Positions 17,066 through 25,116 of a stretch of 64,000 nucleotides of DNA are shown here, piece by piece. Where the stretch lies: NCBI RefSeq assembly GCF_036421915.1, contig NZ_JAZGOM010000004.1, one strand, 5' to 3'. The number at the start of each line of letters is the position of its first letter. Within the stretch, counting starts at the first letter, position 1. The position numbers and the translations under genes were made by a program. Origin of the DNA: Georgenia_A wangjunii (GTDB lineage: Bacteria; Actinomycetota; Actinomycetes; Actinomycetales; Actinomycetaceae). The notes beneath the pieces were generated by a model. The model was not told the DNA's origin. It was given only the letters and a program-made list of their open reading frames with translations, and searched no databases.

Positions 17066-18151
17066 ATGCCGCGCCGCCCCCTCATCGCCGGCTCCCTCGC
17101 CGTGCTCGCCCTCGCCCTCGCCGCCTGCGGCCCCGCTGATGGTGGCGATCCTCGTGCCGCCGGGACGGACGCCGACGGCGGGACGGCCTCGGCTTCAGCC
17201 ACGCCTGGCGATGCGGCCTCGGCCGCTCCCGGCGCCTCGGGCTCGGCCACGCCGAGCACGGCCGCCTTCCCCCTCACCGTCTCGACGTGCGGGGTGGAGA
17301 CGACGCTCGTGGCTCCCCCGGAGCGCATCGTCACCATCAAGTCCTCGGCGACGGAGATGGTCCTCGCGCTCGGCGCGGGCGACAGGCTCGTCGCCACCGC
17401 GTACCCCGACGGCGAGGTCCCCGCCGACCTCCCCGCCCCGGCCGCGGACGTGCCGGTGCTCGCCGAGAAGAACCCCTCCTCCGAGGCGGTGCTCGCGCTC
17501 GCCCCGGACCTCGTCTACGCGGGCTGGGAGTCGAACCTCTCCGCCGACGGCGCCGGGGAGCGGTCCCGCTACGAGGACCTCGGCATCTCGACCCTCGTCT
17601 CCCCCTCGGCGTGCAAGGGTGCGGCGCACAAGCCCGACCGGCTCACGTTCGACGCCGTCTTCGCGGAGATCACCCAGGCCGGGGCCGTCCTCGGGGCCGA
17701 GGACGCCGCCGCGGCGCTCGTCGCCGCGCAGCGCGCCGAGCTCGCCGCGCTCGAGCCGTCCGGCGCCGGCCGCACTGCGCTCTGGTACTCCTCGGGCTCG
17801 GACATCCCGTACGTCGGCGCCGGCACCGGGGCACCGCAGATGCTCATGGAGGCCGTCGGGCTCGAGAACATCGCGGCCGACGTCGCCGACACGTGGACGT
17901 CGCTCGCGTGGGAGGCGGTCGCCGACCGCGACCCCGACGTCATCGTCCTCGTCGACTCCGCGTGGAACACCGCCGAGCACAAGATCGAGATCCTCGAGTC
18001 CAACCCCGTCACCGCCGTGCTGCCCGCCGTGCGCGAGGAGCGCTACGTCGTCGTCGACTTCCCGGCGACCGAGGCCGGGGTGCGCAACGTCCCCGCAGCG
18101 ACCGACCTCGCGGCCCAGCTCGCCGCGCTCGACGGCGCTCCCCCGGCGTGA
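17066..18151 (+). CDS. Putative F420-0 ABC transporter substrate-binding lipoprotein
   Basis: An extracellular binding lipoprotein of the iron/cobalamin-type class. The signal peptide has a lipobox ending at Cys 21 (ALAAC), then a Thr/Ala/Ser-rich linker and the two-lobed fold starting PPERIVTIKSSATEMVLALGAG. The C-terminal WTSLAWEAVADRDPDVIVLVD and the three-gene cassette order fit the family proposed (TIGR03868) to bind F420-0, the tail-less precursor of coenzyme F420. I use ATG 17066 rather than GTG 17024 because the signal peptide begins there. It overlaps the permease by four bases. Corrinoid or siderophore uptake is the alternative. The family assignment is by eye, supported by cofE and an F420-type oxidoreductase at 28-30 kb. 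Confidence 0.75.
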   Translation: MPRRPLIAGSLAVLALALAACGPADGGDPRAAGTDADGGTASASATPGDAASAAPGASGSATPSTAAFPLTVSTCGVETTLVAPPERIVTIKSSATEMVLALGAGDRLVATAYPDGEVPADLPAPAADVPVLAEKNPSSEAVLALAPDLVYAGWESNLSADGAGERSRYEDLGISTLVSPSACKGAAHKPDRLTFDAVFAEITQAGAVLGAEDAAAALVAAQRAELAALEPSGAGRTALWYSSGSDIPYVGAGTGAPQMLMEAVGLENIAADVADTWTSLAWEAVADRDPDVIVLVDSAWNTAEHKIEILESNPVTAVLPAVREERYVVVDFPATEAGVRNVPAATDLAAQLAALDGAPPA

Positions 18152-19224
18152 GGGACGGGCAGGGGCCCGCGCCGGCGGCGGTCCGACGCCGGGGCTCCGT
18201 CGGCCTCGCCGCGCTCGTCCTCGCCGCGCTGCTCCTCGCCGGTCTGACGTGGGCGCTGACACTGGGGCAGGCGGACATCGCCGCGGGTGGCGTGTGGACC
18301 TCGGCATGGCACCGCGTGTGCACGGCGCTCGGCGGCACGGCCGGCGCGGGGTGGTGCGCCGCGGAGCCCCTGACGACGATCGAGCAGGCGATCGTCTGGG
18401 ACGGGCGCGCGCCCCGCGCGGTGACCGCCGCGGCCGTCGGCGCTGGCCTCGCCGTGTGCGGTGGCGTCATGCAGGCGCTCACGCGCAACCCGCTCGCCGA
18501 CCCCTACCTGCTCGGCATCTCCTCCGGCGCCTCCCTCGGCGCCGTGGCCGTGCTCGTCCTCGGCGTCTCGGTCATCCTGCCGGTCGCCGCGTTCGCCGGG
18601 GCGCTCGCCGCGCTCGTCCTCACCCTGGCCCTGGCGACGGCGCGCGGCGGCGGGCTCTCCCCCGTGCGGACGATCCTCGCCGGTGTCGCTGTCGCGCAGG
18701 CGTGCTCCGCGCTCGTCAGCTTCGTCATCTTCTCCTCGGCCACGGGCGACTCCTACCGCGAGATCCTCGCCTGGCTCCTCGGCTCCCTCGGTGGGGCGAC
18801 ATGGGCCGACGCCGCCATCGCCGTCGGAGCACTCGCCGTCGTCGGGGTCTTCCTCACCGCCCAGGGCCGCACGCTTGACGCCTTCACGTTCGGCGACGTC
18901 TCGGCGGCCTCCCTCGGCATCGACGTCCGCCGTACGCGCTGGCTGCTGCTCACCGCCGTCGCGCTCCTCACGGGCGCGCTCGTCAGCGTCTCCGGCGCCA
19001 TCGGGTTCGTCGGGCTCGTCCTGCCCCACGCCGTGCGGCTCCTCGTCGGGGCGCGCCACCACCGCCTCCTCCCCCTCGCCGCGCTCGGCGGCGCGGCGTT
19101 CCTCCTCGCCGCGGACACCGCGGCCCGGAGCATCGCCGAGCCGCGCGAGCTGCCCGTCGGGATCCTCACCGCCGCCATCGGTGCGCCCGCCTTCGCCCTC
19201 CTCCTGCGCCGGAGCACGACGTGA
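18148..19224 (+). CDS. Putative F420-0 ABC transporter permease
   Basis: An integral membrane permease of the FecCD/BtuC family with about ten hydrophobic segments, 358 residues. Family motifs are visible: VCGGVMQALTRNPLADPYLLGISSGA split over helices 2-3, and SGAIGFVGLVLPHAVR near residue 285. The GTG at 18148 overlaps the binding-protein stop as GTGA, and its own stop overlaps the ATPase start the same way, so all three subunits are translationally coupled. It would form the membrane channel of the proposed F420-0 importer (TIGR03869-like). The specificity is inferred from context. Confidence 0.8.
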   Translation: MRDGQGPAPAAVRRRGSVGLAALVLAALLLAGLTWALTLGQADIAAGGVWTSAWHRVCTALGGTAGAGWCAAEPLTTIEQAIVWDGRAPRAVTAAAVGAGLAVCGGVMQALTRNPLADPYLLGISSGASLGAVAVLVLGVSVILPVAAFAGALAALVLTLALATARGGGLSPVRTILAGVAVAQACSALVSFVIFSSATGDSYREILAWLLGSLGGATWADAAIAVGALAVVGVFLTAQGRTLDAFTFGDVSAASLGIDVRRTRWLLLTAVALLTGALVSVSGAIGFVGLVLPHAVRLLVGARHHRLLPLAALGGAAFLLAADTAARSIAEPRELPVGILTAAIGAPAFALLLRRSTT

Positions 19225-20051
19225 GCGGCCGGCGCGAGCCGCTCGAGGCGGCTCGGGCGGGTGCCCGCGGCGACGACGGCGCGCCCACTCTCGCCGTCGA
19301 CGGCCTCACGTTCGCCGTCGGGGGCGTGACGATCCTCGACGGCGTCGACGCCACCGTTCCGGCGGGGGCGGTGAGCGCCGTCGTCGGCCCGAACGGCTCG
19401 GGGAAGTCGACCCTTCTGCGCCTCGTCGCGGGCGCGCTCACCCCCACTGCGGGGACGCTCCGGCTCGACGGCGCCGACCTCACCGCGATGCCGGCGCGGG
19501 AGCGGGCCCGCCTGGTGGCGCTCGTCGAGCAGGACTCGACCGCCGAGGTCCACCTGCACGCGCGCGACGTCGTCCTCCTCGGCCGGGTGCCGCACCGCGC
19601 GCGCTGGGGCGCCGACTCCCCCGCCGACCTCGCCGTCGCGGAGGCAGCCCTCGCCCGGACAGGGGCGGCCGACCTCGCCGGACGCGACTTCGCCACGCTC
19701 TCGGGCGGCGAGCGCCAGCGCGTCCACCTCGCGCGAGCCATCGCCCAGGTGCCGCACCTGCTCATGCTCGACGAGCCGACGAACCACCTCGACGTCGGCG
19801 CCCAGCTCGCCGTGCTCGGCCTCGCCTGTGAGCTCGCGGACGACGGCGTCCCCGTGCTCGCCGCGCTGCACGACCTCAACCACGCCCTGCGGTACTGCGA
19901 CCACGTCGTCGTCCTCGACGCCGGCCGGGTGACCGCTGCCGGGCCGCCCGCCGAGGTCCTGAGCGAGGCGCTCGTCAGCCGGGTCTACGGCGTGCGTGCC
20001 CGCCGGGTGCACGCGGGCGGGCGGGACCTGCTCCTCTTCGACCCGGTATGA
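19221..20051 (+). CDS. Putative F420-0 ABC transporter ATP-binding protein
   Basis: A cytoplasmic ATPase of the FepC/BtuD class driving the importer. The 276 residues contain Walker A VVGPNGSGKST near residue 57, the Q-loop VEQDS, the signature LSGGERQRV, Walker B HLLMLDEPT, the D-loop NHLDVG and the switch histidine in ALHDLNHA. GTG 19221 overlaps the permease stop as GTGA. An N-terminal extension of about 25 residues precedes the conserved core, so a later start is possible. After this gene the operon ends and the accessory patch begins. Confidence 0.85.
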   Translation: MSGRREPLEAARAGARGDDGAPTLAVDGLTFAVGGVTILDGVDATVPAGAVSAVVGPNGSGKSTLLRLVAGALTPTAGTLRLDGADLTAMPARERARLVALVEQDSTAEVHLHARDVVLLGRVPHRARWGADSPADLAVAEAALARTGAADLAGRDFATLSGGERQRVHLARAIAQVPHLLMLDEPTNHLDVGAQLAVLGLACELADDGVPVLAALHDLNHALRYCDHVVVLDAGRVTAAGPPAEVLSEALVSRVYGVRARRVHAGGRDLLLFDPV

Positions 20052-20199
20052 ACCGGGCCGCGCCCGACCGCGAGCGGACGCGCCCCGGCAGGTGGCCACC
20101 GAGGCGAGACGCACGGACATGCCGACGTCAGGGCTCTTTCGATCGGCGCACTGTCCACGCCGCATTCGCGGCGCGCTCTCGGAGGCACCGAGGAGGCGG

Positions 20200-20985
20200 T
20201 CAGTGCGGCGGCCGCAGATCTGCGAACGCCGTGCTGGCCCTGCAGCCGAGCTCGCCGGGCTTGAGGTAGATCGACGGAACGTACACGTCGTGCACCTCGC
20301 CGGTCTCGGAGCGCGCCACGAGGACGCAGTCGTCGTCGTCGCCGGTGGCGACCGCGACCGTCCGGCCCTCGATGCTCGCCGTGACCTCTGCGAGCGGCGT
20401 GACGCCGTTCGGGTGCGGCTCCAGCAGCGCCGTCACGGCCGCGACGACGTCGGCCTCTGGCGGCAGGTCGTCGGGCAGGGCGCTCAGCGCCGACCGCACA
20501 GCCTCCTCGGCGTTGACGGCGACCCGGGGACGCTGAGACGGCGGTGCGGGTACGGCCACGAGCTCGTCGGGACAGTCCACGCCGCGGACGCCATCCACGC
20601 CCCAGTTGTCGAACGCGACCCGGAAGCAGTGGGGACCCGGGTCCTGCTCGGCCGGTGCGTCCCAGTACCCTCGCGGTGCTCGCGTGTCGGGGACGGTGAG
20701 GCCCAAGGTGATCCAGCCGATCGCCTCGCCGGCCACGTGCATGTCGGCGTCCACCTCCTCAACGCCGAGCATGACGATCCCGCTGCCCTCGGTAGCCGCC
20801 TGGACGCGCTCGGCGAACTGCACGACGTCGTAGGCGTGCGAGTGGAAGACCGTCGGCGCGAGCAGGTTGTCGATGGAGCTCCTCGCGTACTCCTCGCCGA
20901 GCGACGCGGGCGAGGAGCAGCCGACGAGAGCGGCCGCTCCTACGGCGGCGAGTGCGCTGATCACGTAGCGCGCGAGCAAACGCAT
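20200..20985 (-). CDS. Hypothetical lipoprotein
   Basis: A secreted lipoprotein of 261 residues that I do not recognise. The signal peptide ends in the lipobox LVGC with the modified cysteine at residue 23, followed by a mixed alpha/beta domain. Two cysteines in the mature part (PHCFRV and GVDCPDE) and two near the C terminus (DDCVL and LGCRAS) could form disulphides. It is transcribed towards the importer operon and lies at the left edge of the accessory patch. Codon use is slightly less extreme than in neighbouring core genes, which would fit recent acquisition. Confidence 0.7.
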   Translation of the reverse strand: MRLLARYVISALAAVGAAALVGCSSPASLGEEYARSSIDNLLAPTVFHSHAYDVVQFAERVQAATEGSGIVMLGVEEVDADMHVAGEAIGWITLGLTVPDTRAPRGYWDAPAEQDPGPHCFRVAFDNWGVDGVRGVDCPDELVAVPAPPSQRPRVAVNAEEAVRSALSALPDDLPPEADVVAAVTALLEPHPNGVTPLAEVTASIEGRTVAVATGDDDDCVLVARSETGEVHDVYVPSIYLKPGELGCRASTAFADLRPPH

Positions 20986-21262
20986 GCCAGGACACTAGCG
21001 GGGGCCGGGGCAGGACCTGTTCGGGCGGAGGTCTCGCCCGCGTCCTCGAAGGCCGTCACTGGCACCGACCCCTCTCGCCACGGCAGACCGCGCCAGGCAA
21101 GAGGCGCTCGAGACGACACTCGCCCGGTTCAGCAGATCCATTGCTGGCACCAGGGGCTCGGTGACCTCCCTGCCATGCACGTCCACGCTCTCGTCCTGCG
21201 TGGTCGGCCGCACGGTCGCGCCAGTTGTGCTTTCGTTGGTGCTGCCGACGAAGGAGCGCAGA

Positions 21263-22210
21263 ATGACAACGACGAACCAGCAGCAGCCAGCGACCGCGTC
21301 GGCGCCTCCTCCTGCTCCGACCGATGTCCCTGAGCTCCCGGATCTCCCAGTTCCACGCGCCGTCGACGACCGCCTGGTCTATGACGCGGTCACCTATGCC
21401 CGGCCGCTCGGCTTCCGACCGCTCCTGATGGACGTGCACCTGCCCGCCGATGCAGGCCGTCCTGCGCCGTGCGTCGTCTGGATCCACGGCGGTGCATGGT
21501 GGGAGGGCGACCGACGCTTCCCGCCGGGTAACTGGCCGCACGACGACCACTGGTTCCGGCTGCTGGTCGCATCCGGGTTGGCGGTCGCGACGATCGACTA
21601 CCGGCTCTCCGGTGAGGCACGCTATCCCGCGCAGCTCGCGGACGCTCAAGCGGCGATCCGCTTCCTCCGTCACCACGCCGGCGCGCTGGGCATCGACCCC
21701 GACCGCATCGGGGCCGCCGGTGAGTCCGCCGGCGGCCACCTCGCGGCCCTCGTCGCACTCACCGGCGACACCCCGGTCGCTCCGACGGACCGCAGCGTCG
21801 TGGGGCCGAGCAGCGCCGTCGCAGCTGCGGTGCCGATGTACGCGGTGACCGACCTCCTCGCCTTCGGAACGGACGCTTCCGACGGCACCGAGGAGGAGTC
21901 GTGGGAGGGCCCCTCACCCGAGGACCTCCTCCTGGGCCGGCCCGTCGCGGAGATGGCCGACGTCGCCCGGGCGGCGTCACCGGTCGGGCACGTGCACCCC
22001 GCCGCGCCGCCGATGCTCCTGCTGCACGGCGCCGCAGACACCCTCGTCCCTCCCGCGCACAGCGAGCGCCTCGCCGCCGCCCTGCAGCACGTCGGTGCAC
22101 CGGTGCACCTCGAGCTCGTGCCGGGTGGCGAGCACTGCTTCGCCGGCGCCGACCCCGTGCCCGCCCTCCGGTCCGCGGTCGCGTTCCTCGCCGAGCACCT
22201 GCGTGCTTGA
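21263..22210 (+). CDS. Alpha/beta hydrolase, esterase/lipase type
   Basis: A probable carboxylesterase of the BD-FAE / hormone-sensitive-lipase-like group, 315 residues. It has the oxyanion motif IHGGAWW, the nucleophile elbow GAAGESAGGH, the acid in LLLHGAADTLVPP and the histidine in PGGEHCF, so the catalytic triad is complete. ATG 21263 is chosen for the AAGGAG seven bases upstream; the in-frame start at 21161 has none. No signal peptide is visible. Substrate unknown; short acyl esters are typical. The 277 bases upstream (20986-21262) contain no convincing gene. Confidence 0.9.
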   Translation: MTTTNQQQPATASAPPPAPTDVPELPDLPVPRAVDDRLVYDAVTYARPLGFRPLLMDVHLPADAGRPAPCVVWIHGGAWWEGDRRFPPGNWPHDDHWFRLLVASGLAVATIDYRLSGEARYPAQLADAQAAIRFLRHHAGALGIDPDRIGAAGESAGGHLAALVALTGDTPVAPTDRSVVGPSSAVAAAVPMYAVTDLLAFGTDASDGTEEESWEGPSPEDLLLGRPVAEMADVARAASPVGHVHPAAPPMLLLHGAADTLVPPAHSERLAAALQHVGAPVHLELVPGGEHCFAGADPVPALRSAVAFLAEHLRA

Positions 22211-22267
22211 CGCCTGGCACGCAGCCGCTACGGCCTTGGCGCAGTGCTCTCTGCGACGATAGCTGGC

Positions 22268-22462
22268 ATGGAGATCCTGCTCGTCACCGTGTTGATCTAC
22301 GTCGTGGCACTGCTGGTCGTCGGATACGTGTTGTACCGGGCGGTCCGTGCCGGTGTGCGGGACGGCATCCTGGGAGCTGACCAGTACCGGAAGCAGGCCG
22401 CCCGGGACACTGCACGCATGTCCACCGACGCTGCGCCGCACCCGGGCACTCTCGACAGCTGA
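22268..22462 (+). CDS. Small membrane protein, unknown function
   Basis: A 64-residue protein with one strongly hydrophobic N-terminal helix (MEILLVTVLIYVVALLVVGY), a basic stretch after it and a soluble tail ending in a DAAPHPGTLDS-like segment. The positive charges after the helix suggest that the N terminus faces out and the tail stays in the cytosol. I do not recognise the family. The ATG at 22268 is preferred to a TTG-type start at 22244. It follows the esterase by 57 bases and may share its transcript. Confidence 0.5.
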   Translation: MEILLVTVLIYVVALLVVGYVLYRAVRAGVRDGILGADQYRKQAARDTARMSTDAAPHPGTLDS

Positions 22463-22477
22463 CTTGCGCGTGGGGCT

Positions 22478-22494
22478 TGAGCGCCGCGCGCTCA
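22478..22494. terminator. Hairpin between convergent small genes
   Basis: TGAGCGC / GCGCTCA form a perfect 7-bp stem with a 3-base loop, 15 bases after the small membrane protein stop. There is no clear T-run. It would serve both strands. Confidence 0.4.
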
Positions 22495-22718
22495 GGGGCG
22501 GTAGAGCTGCCACATGGTCAGCTCGCTGTCGTGTTTCCGGAGGCGCGTGATGGCTTCGTCGAGGCTGCGTCGTTCTAGAGCTCCAGCCCTGCTCGCACGG
22601 CCTCGCCCTCGCCAGACTCGATGTCGATGATGTCGACCTGAGCCCACGAGAGGGCACCTGCTTGGACCTCACGTATCCGTGAGGGTCGAAGTGAGGCGAT
22701 GTGGTCGTGCTCGTCCAT
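22492..22718 (-). pseudogene. Small hypothetical gene, apparently frameshifted
   Basis: The ATG at 22718 has GGGAGG nine bases upstream and opens a 47-codon frame (MDEHDHIASLRPSRIREVQA...) that stops at 22575. Immediately after, the neighbouring frame reads on without a break as LERRSLDEAITRLRKHDSEL and then TMWQLYRP to a stop at 22492. The join would give a hydrophilic protein of about 75 residues, and the region length is two bases off a multiple of three, consistent with one missing base near 22575. Either this is a recent frameshift (or sequencing error) or the 47-residue product is the real gene. The family is unknown. Confidence 0.4.
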
Positions 22719-22856
22719 GCCACTCATCCTCCCGCACGGGTTCATGACGGGCGACGGTCGCGCGCCTCGCTTCCCGGCTGCTGTAGACGCGTACCAAGAG
22801 CGTCCGGACATGCCGCCTGACCGATGCGCGTCACTGGGCTGCCGCAGGGTTCGACC

Positions 22857-23576
22857 TCAGACGGCTTCGAGGACGAAGAAGAGGAAGCACAGGAACGACC
22901 GGCCCTCGAAGTCGGGTGGGAGCAGCTCCGGCGGGGTGTCCGGGGCGGGAGGCGGTTCGCTCACCGTCGCGATGCGAAAGCCCGCCGCGGCGAAGGCATC
23001 TGTCATGGCGTGCAGTGGTCGGTGCCAGAAGGTCAGGACCGCACGCTGTCCGTCGAAGGTGTAGTCCTCGGAGTACCTGGTGACCGCGAAGTAGTCGGCC
23101 TCCGGGTACACGGAACGCTGCGCCGCGTACTCGATCGCGTAAGAGGTCGGGTGGTTCACCGAGAGGATGAGACGACCACCCGGCTCCAGCACCCGTCGCA
23201 GCTCGGCGAGCGGACCGGTCCAGTCCTCCAGGTAGTGCAGGACGAGAGAGGCGACGACGTCATCGAACTCGGCGTCGGTGAACGGCAGCGGCTCGCCCAG
23301 GTCGGCTACGCGCACGTCAGTGTCCTCGCCCAGCCTCTCGCGGGCCAGGTCGACCATGGCTGCGCTCGTGTCGAAGGCCGTGATGACGGCGCCCTTGGCG
23401 CGGATCGCAGCCGACAACGGCCCGGCACCACACCCCGCGTCGAGGATCCGGCGCCCCGAGACGTCGCCGAGGAGGCGGAGCATCTCAGGGCGCTCGTAGT
23501 ACGCGTTGAAGAGGTTGGACTCGTTGTCCGCCGAGTAGGCGCTCGCGAAGCTGTCGTAGTCGCTGGACGTCACCAT
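22857..23576 (-). CDS. Class I SAM-dependent methyltransferase
   Basis: A soluble methyltransferase of the UbiE/type-11 kind, 239 residues. The SAM-binding glycine motif ILDAGCGAGPLS is near residue 45, an acidic residue ends strand 2 in ITAFDTSAAMV, and post-motif PFTDAEFDDVVASLVLHYLEDW fits the family. The C-terminal part has a WHRPLHAMTDAFAAAGF cap and ends in a hydrophobic FLCFLFFVLEAV. The acceptor substrate is unknown; neither neighbour suggests one. The ATG at 23576 gives the conserved YDSFASAYSADNE opening. A hairpin of unknown role (TGCGGGT/ACCCGCA, 23621-23641) lies upstream. Confidence 0.9.
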   Translation of the reverse strand: MVTSSDYDSFASAYSADNESNLFNAYYERPEMLRLLGDVSGRRILDAGCGAGPLSAAIRAKGAVITAFDTSAAMVDLARERLGEDTDVRVADLGEPLPFTDAEFDDVVASLVLHYLEDWTGPLAELRRVLEPGGRLILSVNHPTSYAIEYAAQRSVYPEADYFAVTRYSEDYTFDGQRAVLTFWHRPLHAMTDAFAAAGFRIATVSEPPPAPDTPPELLPPDFEGRSFLCFLFFVLEAV

Positions 23577-23781
23577 GAGCTCGTTCTCGCAGGAAGCATG
23601 GGTTGTTCCTATCGGGGCGATGCGGGTGGGACAAACCCGCACGCGGTCCGGGCGGCGCGAGCACGCACTCGTGCCGCACTGAGAGCGCGTCGCGCTCGCC
23701 GCGACCTCGCCCCGGTCAACCGGCCGAGCACGGCGCGCTGACCGGCGTCTCCGAGCCGACGACGGCACAGGGTCCACGCCG

Positions 23782-24423
23782 TTACGACCTCGTGAACGTG
23801 AGGTGGGTGACGCCACTGGGGGTGGAGACGGCCTCGACGTCGTAGTGCTCCTCCAGCGCCTTGAGGCCGTCCCACAGCCGCACGCCCCGGCCGAGGACGA
23901 TCGGCACCTGGACGAGGTGCACGTGGTCGACGAGCCCTGCCGCGATGAAGTCGTGAGCGACGGTCGGTCCCCCACCGATGCGCACGTCCTGGCCGGATGC
24001 GGCCTCGCGCGCGACCTCGAGCGCCTCGGCGGGCGAGGCGTCGAGGAAGTGGAACGTCGTCCCGGCTTCCATCTCGATCGGCGACCGCGGGCGATGGGTG
24101 AGCACGAAGGTCGGCGAGTGGAACGGCGGCTTCGGGCCCCACCACCCGCGCCAGTCGTCGTCGTCCTGCCAACCCGGGGGGCCGAACTTGCCCGCGCCCA
24201 TGATCTCGGCGCCGATGCCCGGCTCGTGCTGCTGGGCGAACGCGTCGTCGATGCCGGCGGTGCCGCCCTCACGTCCCAGGACGGGGGCGCCGAAACGGGT
24301 GGCGATCATCCACTCGTGCAGGCGGCTGCCGGCATGGCCCATGGGTGCGTCGGGCGCCTGGCCCGCGCCTGCGGCGAATCCGTCCAGCGAGATCGAGAGG
24401 TTGTGGATGCGGGTCCGTGTCAT
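23782..24423 (-). CDS. Dihydrofolate-reductase-fold protein (RibD C-terminal type), copy A
   Basis: An NADPH-dependent reductase-like protein of the RibD C-terminal/DHFR superfamily, 213 residues. It has the N-terminal strand motif NLSISLDGFAAG, LTHRPR and GQDVRIGGGPTVAHDFIAAGLVD, the dinucleotide-binding glycine segment, followed by a VDHVHLVQVPIVLGRG strand. These stand-alone proteins are common in actinobacteria, but substrates are rarely known. It lies 12 bases downstream of a second member of the same superfamily and on the same strand, so the two are probably co-expressed. Confidence 0.9.
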   Translation of the reverse strand: MTRTRIHNLSISLDGFAAGAGQAPDAPMGHAGSRLHEWMIATRFGAPVLGREGGTAGIDDAFAQQHEPGIGAEIMGAGKFGPPGWQDDDDWRGWWGPKPPFHSPTFVLTHRPRSPIEMEAGTTFHFLDASPAEALEVAREAASGQDVRIGGGPTVAHDFIAAGLVDHVHLVQVPIVLGRGVRLWDGLKALEEHYDVEAVSTPSGVTHLTFTRS

Positions 24424-24435
24424 GTGCTCGCTCCG

Positions 24436-25002
24436 TCAGGTCGCGTCCCGGACCGCGTGGCGCACGTAGATCACACCGCTGGAGAACCGGCCGTGGTCCA
24501 GCAGCTCGAGATCGAGCCGAACGCCCTGCGGCAGCGCCGGCTTTCCGCCGCCGACGAGCACGGGGTAGAGGAGCAGGACGCACTCGTCGACCAGCCCGTG
24601 GCGGAACGCCTCGGCCCCGATGGTCGCGCCGCCGATGCTCAGGTCGGCGGCGGACTCCTCCTTGAGCTGTCGCACCGCGTCGGGCTCGAACCGCCGCTCG
24701 ATCCGAGTCCGCGCCGTCGTCACCTCGTCGAGCGTCGAGGAGTAGACCACCTTGTGGGCGTCGCGCCAGATCCCCGCGTACTCGCGGACGACGGCGGGTT
24801 CGGTCGTCAACCACTCGTCGTCCTCCCAGACACGCATGGTCTCGTACATGCGGCGGCCGTAGAGCGACGTGCCGATGTGCCGCTCGTGCTCGTTCCAGAA
24901 CGCGTGCACGGCATCGTCAGGCACGGACCAGTCGAAGGAGCCGGCCTCGTCCTCGAGGTAGCCGTCGAGCGAGATGTTGGCCGCGTAGATCAGCTTGCCC
25001 AT
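24436..25002 (-). CDS. Dihydrofolate-reductase-fold protein (RibD C-terminal type), copy B
   Basis: A second RibD C-terminal/DHFR-fold protein, 188 residues. It has NISLDGYLEDEAGSFDW, the GTSLYGRRMYETMRVW helix typical of the YyaP/YwjB subgroup, KVVYSSTL, and the glycine loop IGGATIGAEAFRHGLVD. ATG 25002 has GAGGAG seven bases upstream. It differs clearly from copy A, in particular carrying the YGRRMYE motif that A lacks, so the pair is unlikely to be a recent duplication. The function is unknown; the fold is shared with drug-inactivating and pteridine-reducing enzymes. Confidence 0.9.
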   Translation of the reverse strand: MGKLIYAANISLDGYLEDEAGSFDWSVPDDAVHAFWNEHERHIGTSLYGRRMYETMRVWEDDEWLTTEPAVVREYAGIWRDAHKVVYSSTLDEVTTARTRIERRFEPDAVRQLKEESAADLSIGGATIGAEAFRHGLVDECVLLLYPVLVGGGKPALPQGVRLDLELLDHGRFSSGVIYVRHAVRDAT

Positions 25003-25116
25003 GGATGGCTCCTCATAGACGGGCTCACAGCGTGCCAGCGTCGCGCTGGCGCCGACAAGAGCATCGGTGCCGGGAAGACGGCAGACACGGGCACGTCGCG
25101 GTGGCAGGCTGCTGCC

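Noticed and set aside
20986..21262. A 72-codon minus-strand frame between the lipoprotein and the esterase
   Set aside because: No ribosome site, no recognisable fold and mixed composition; more likely intergenic.
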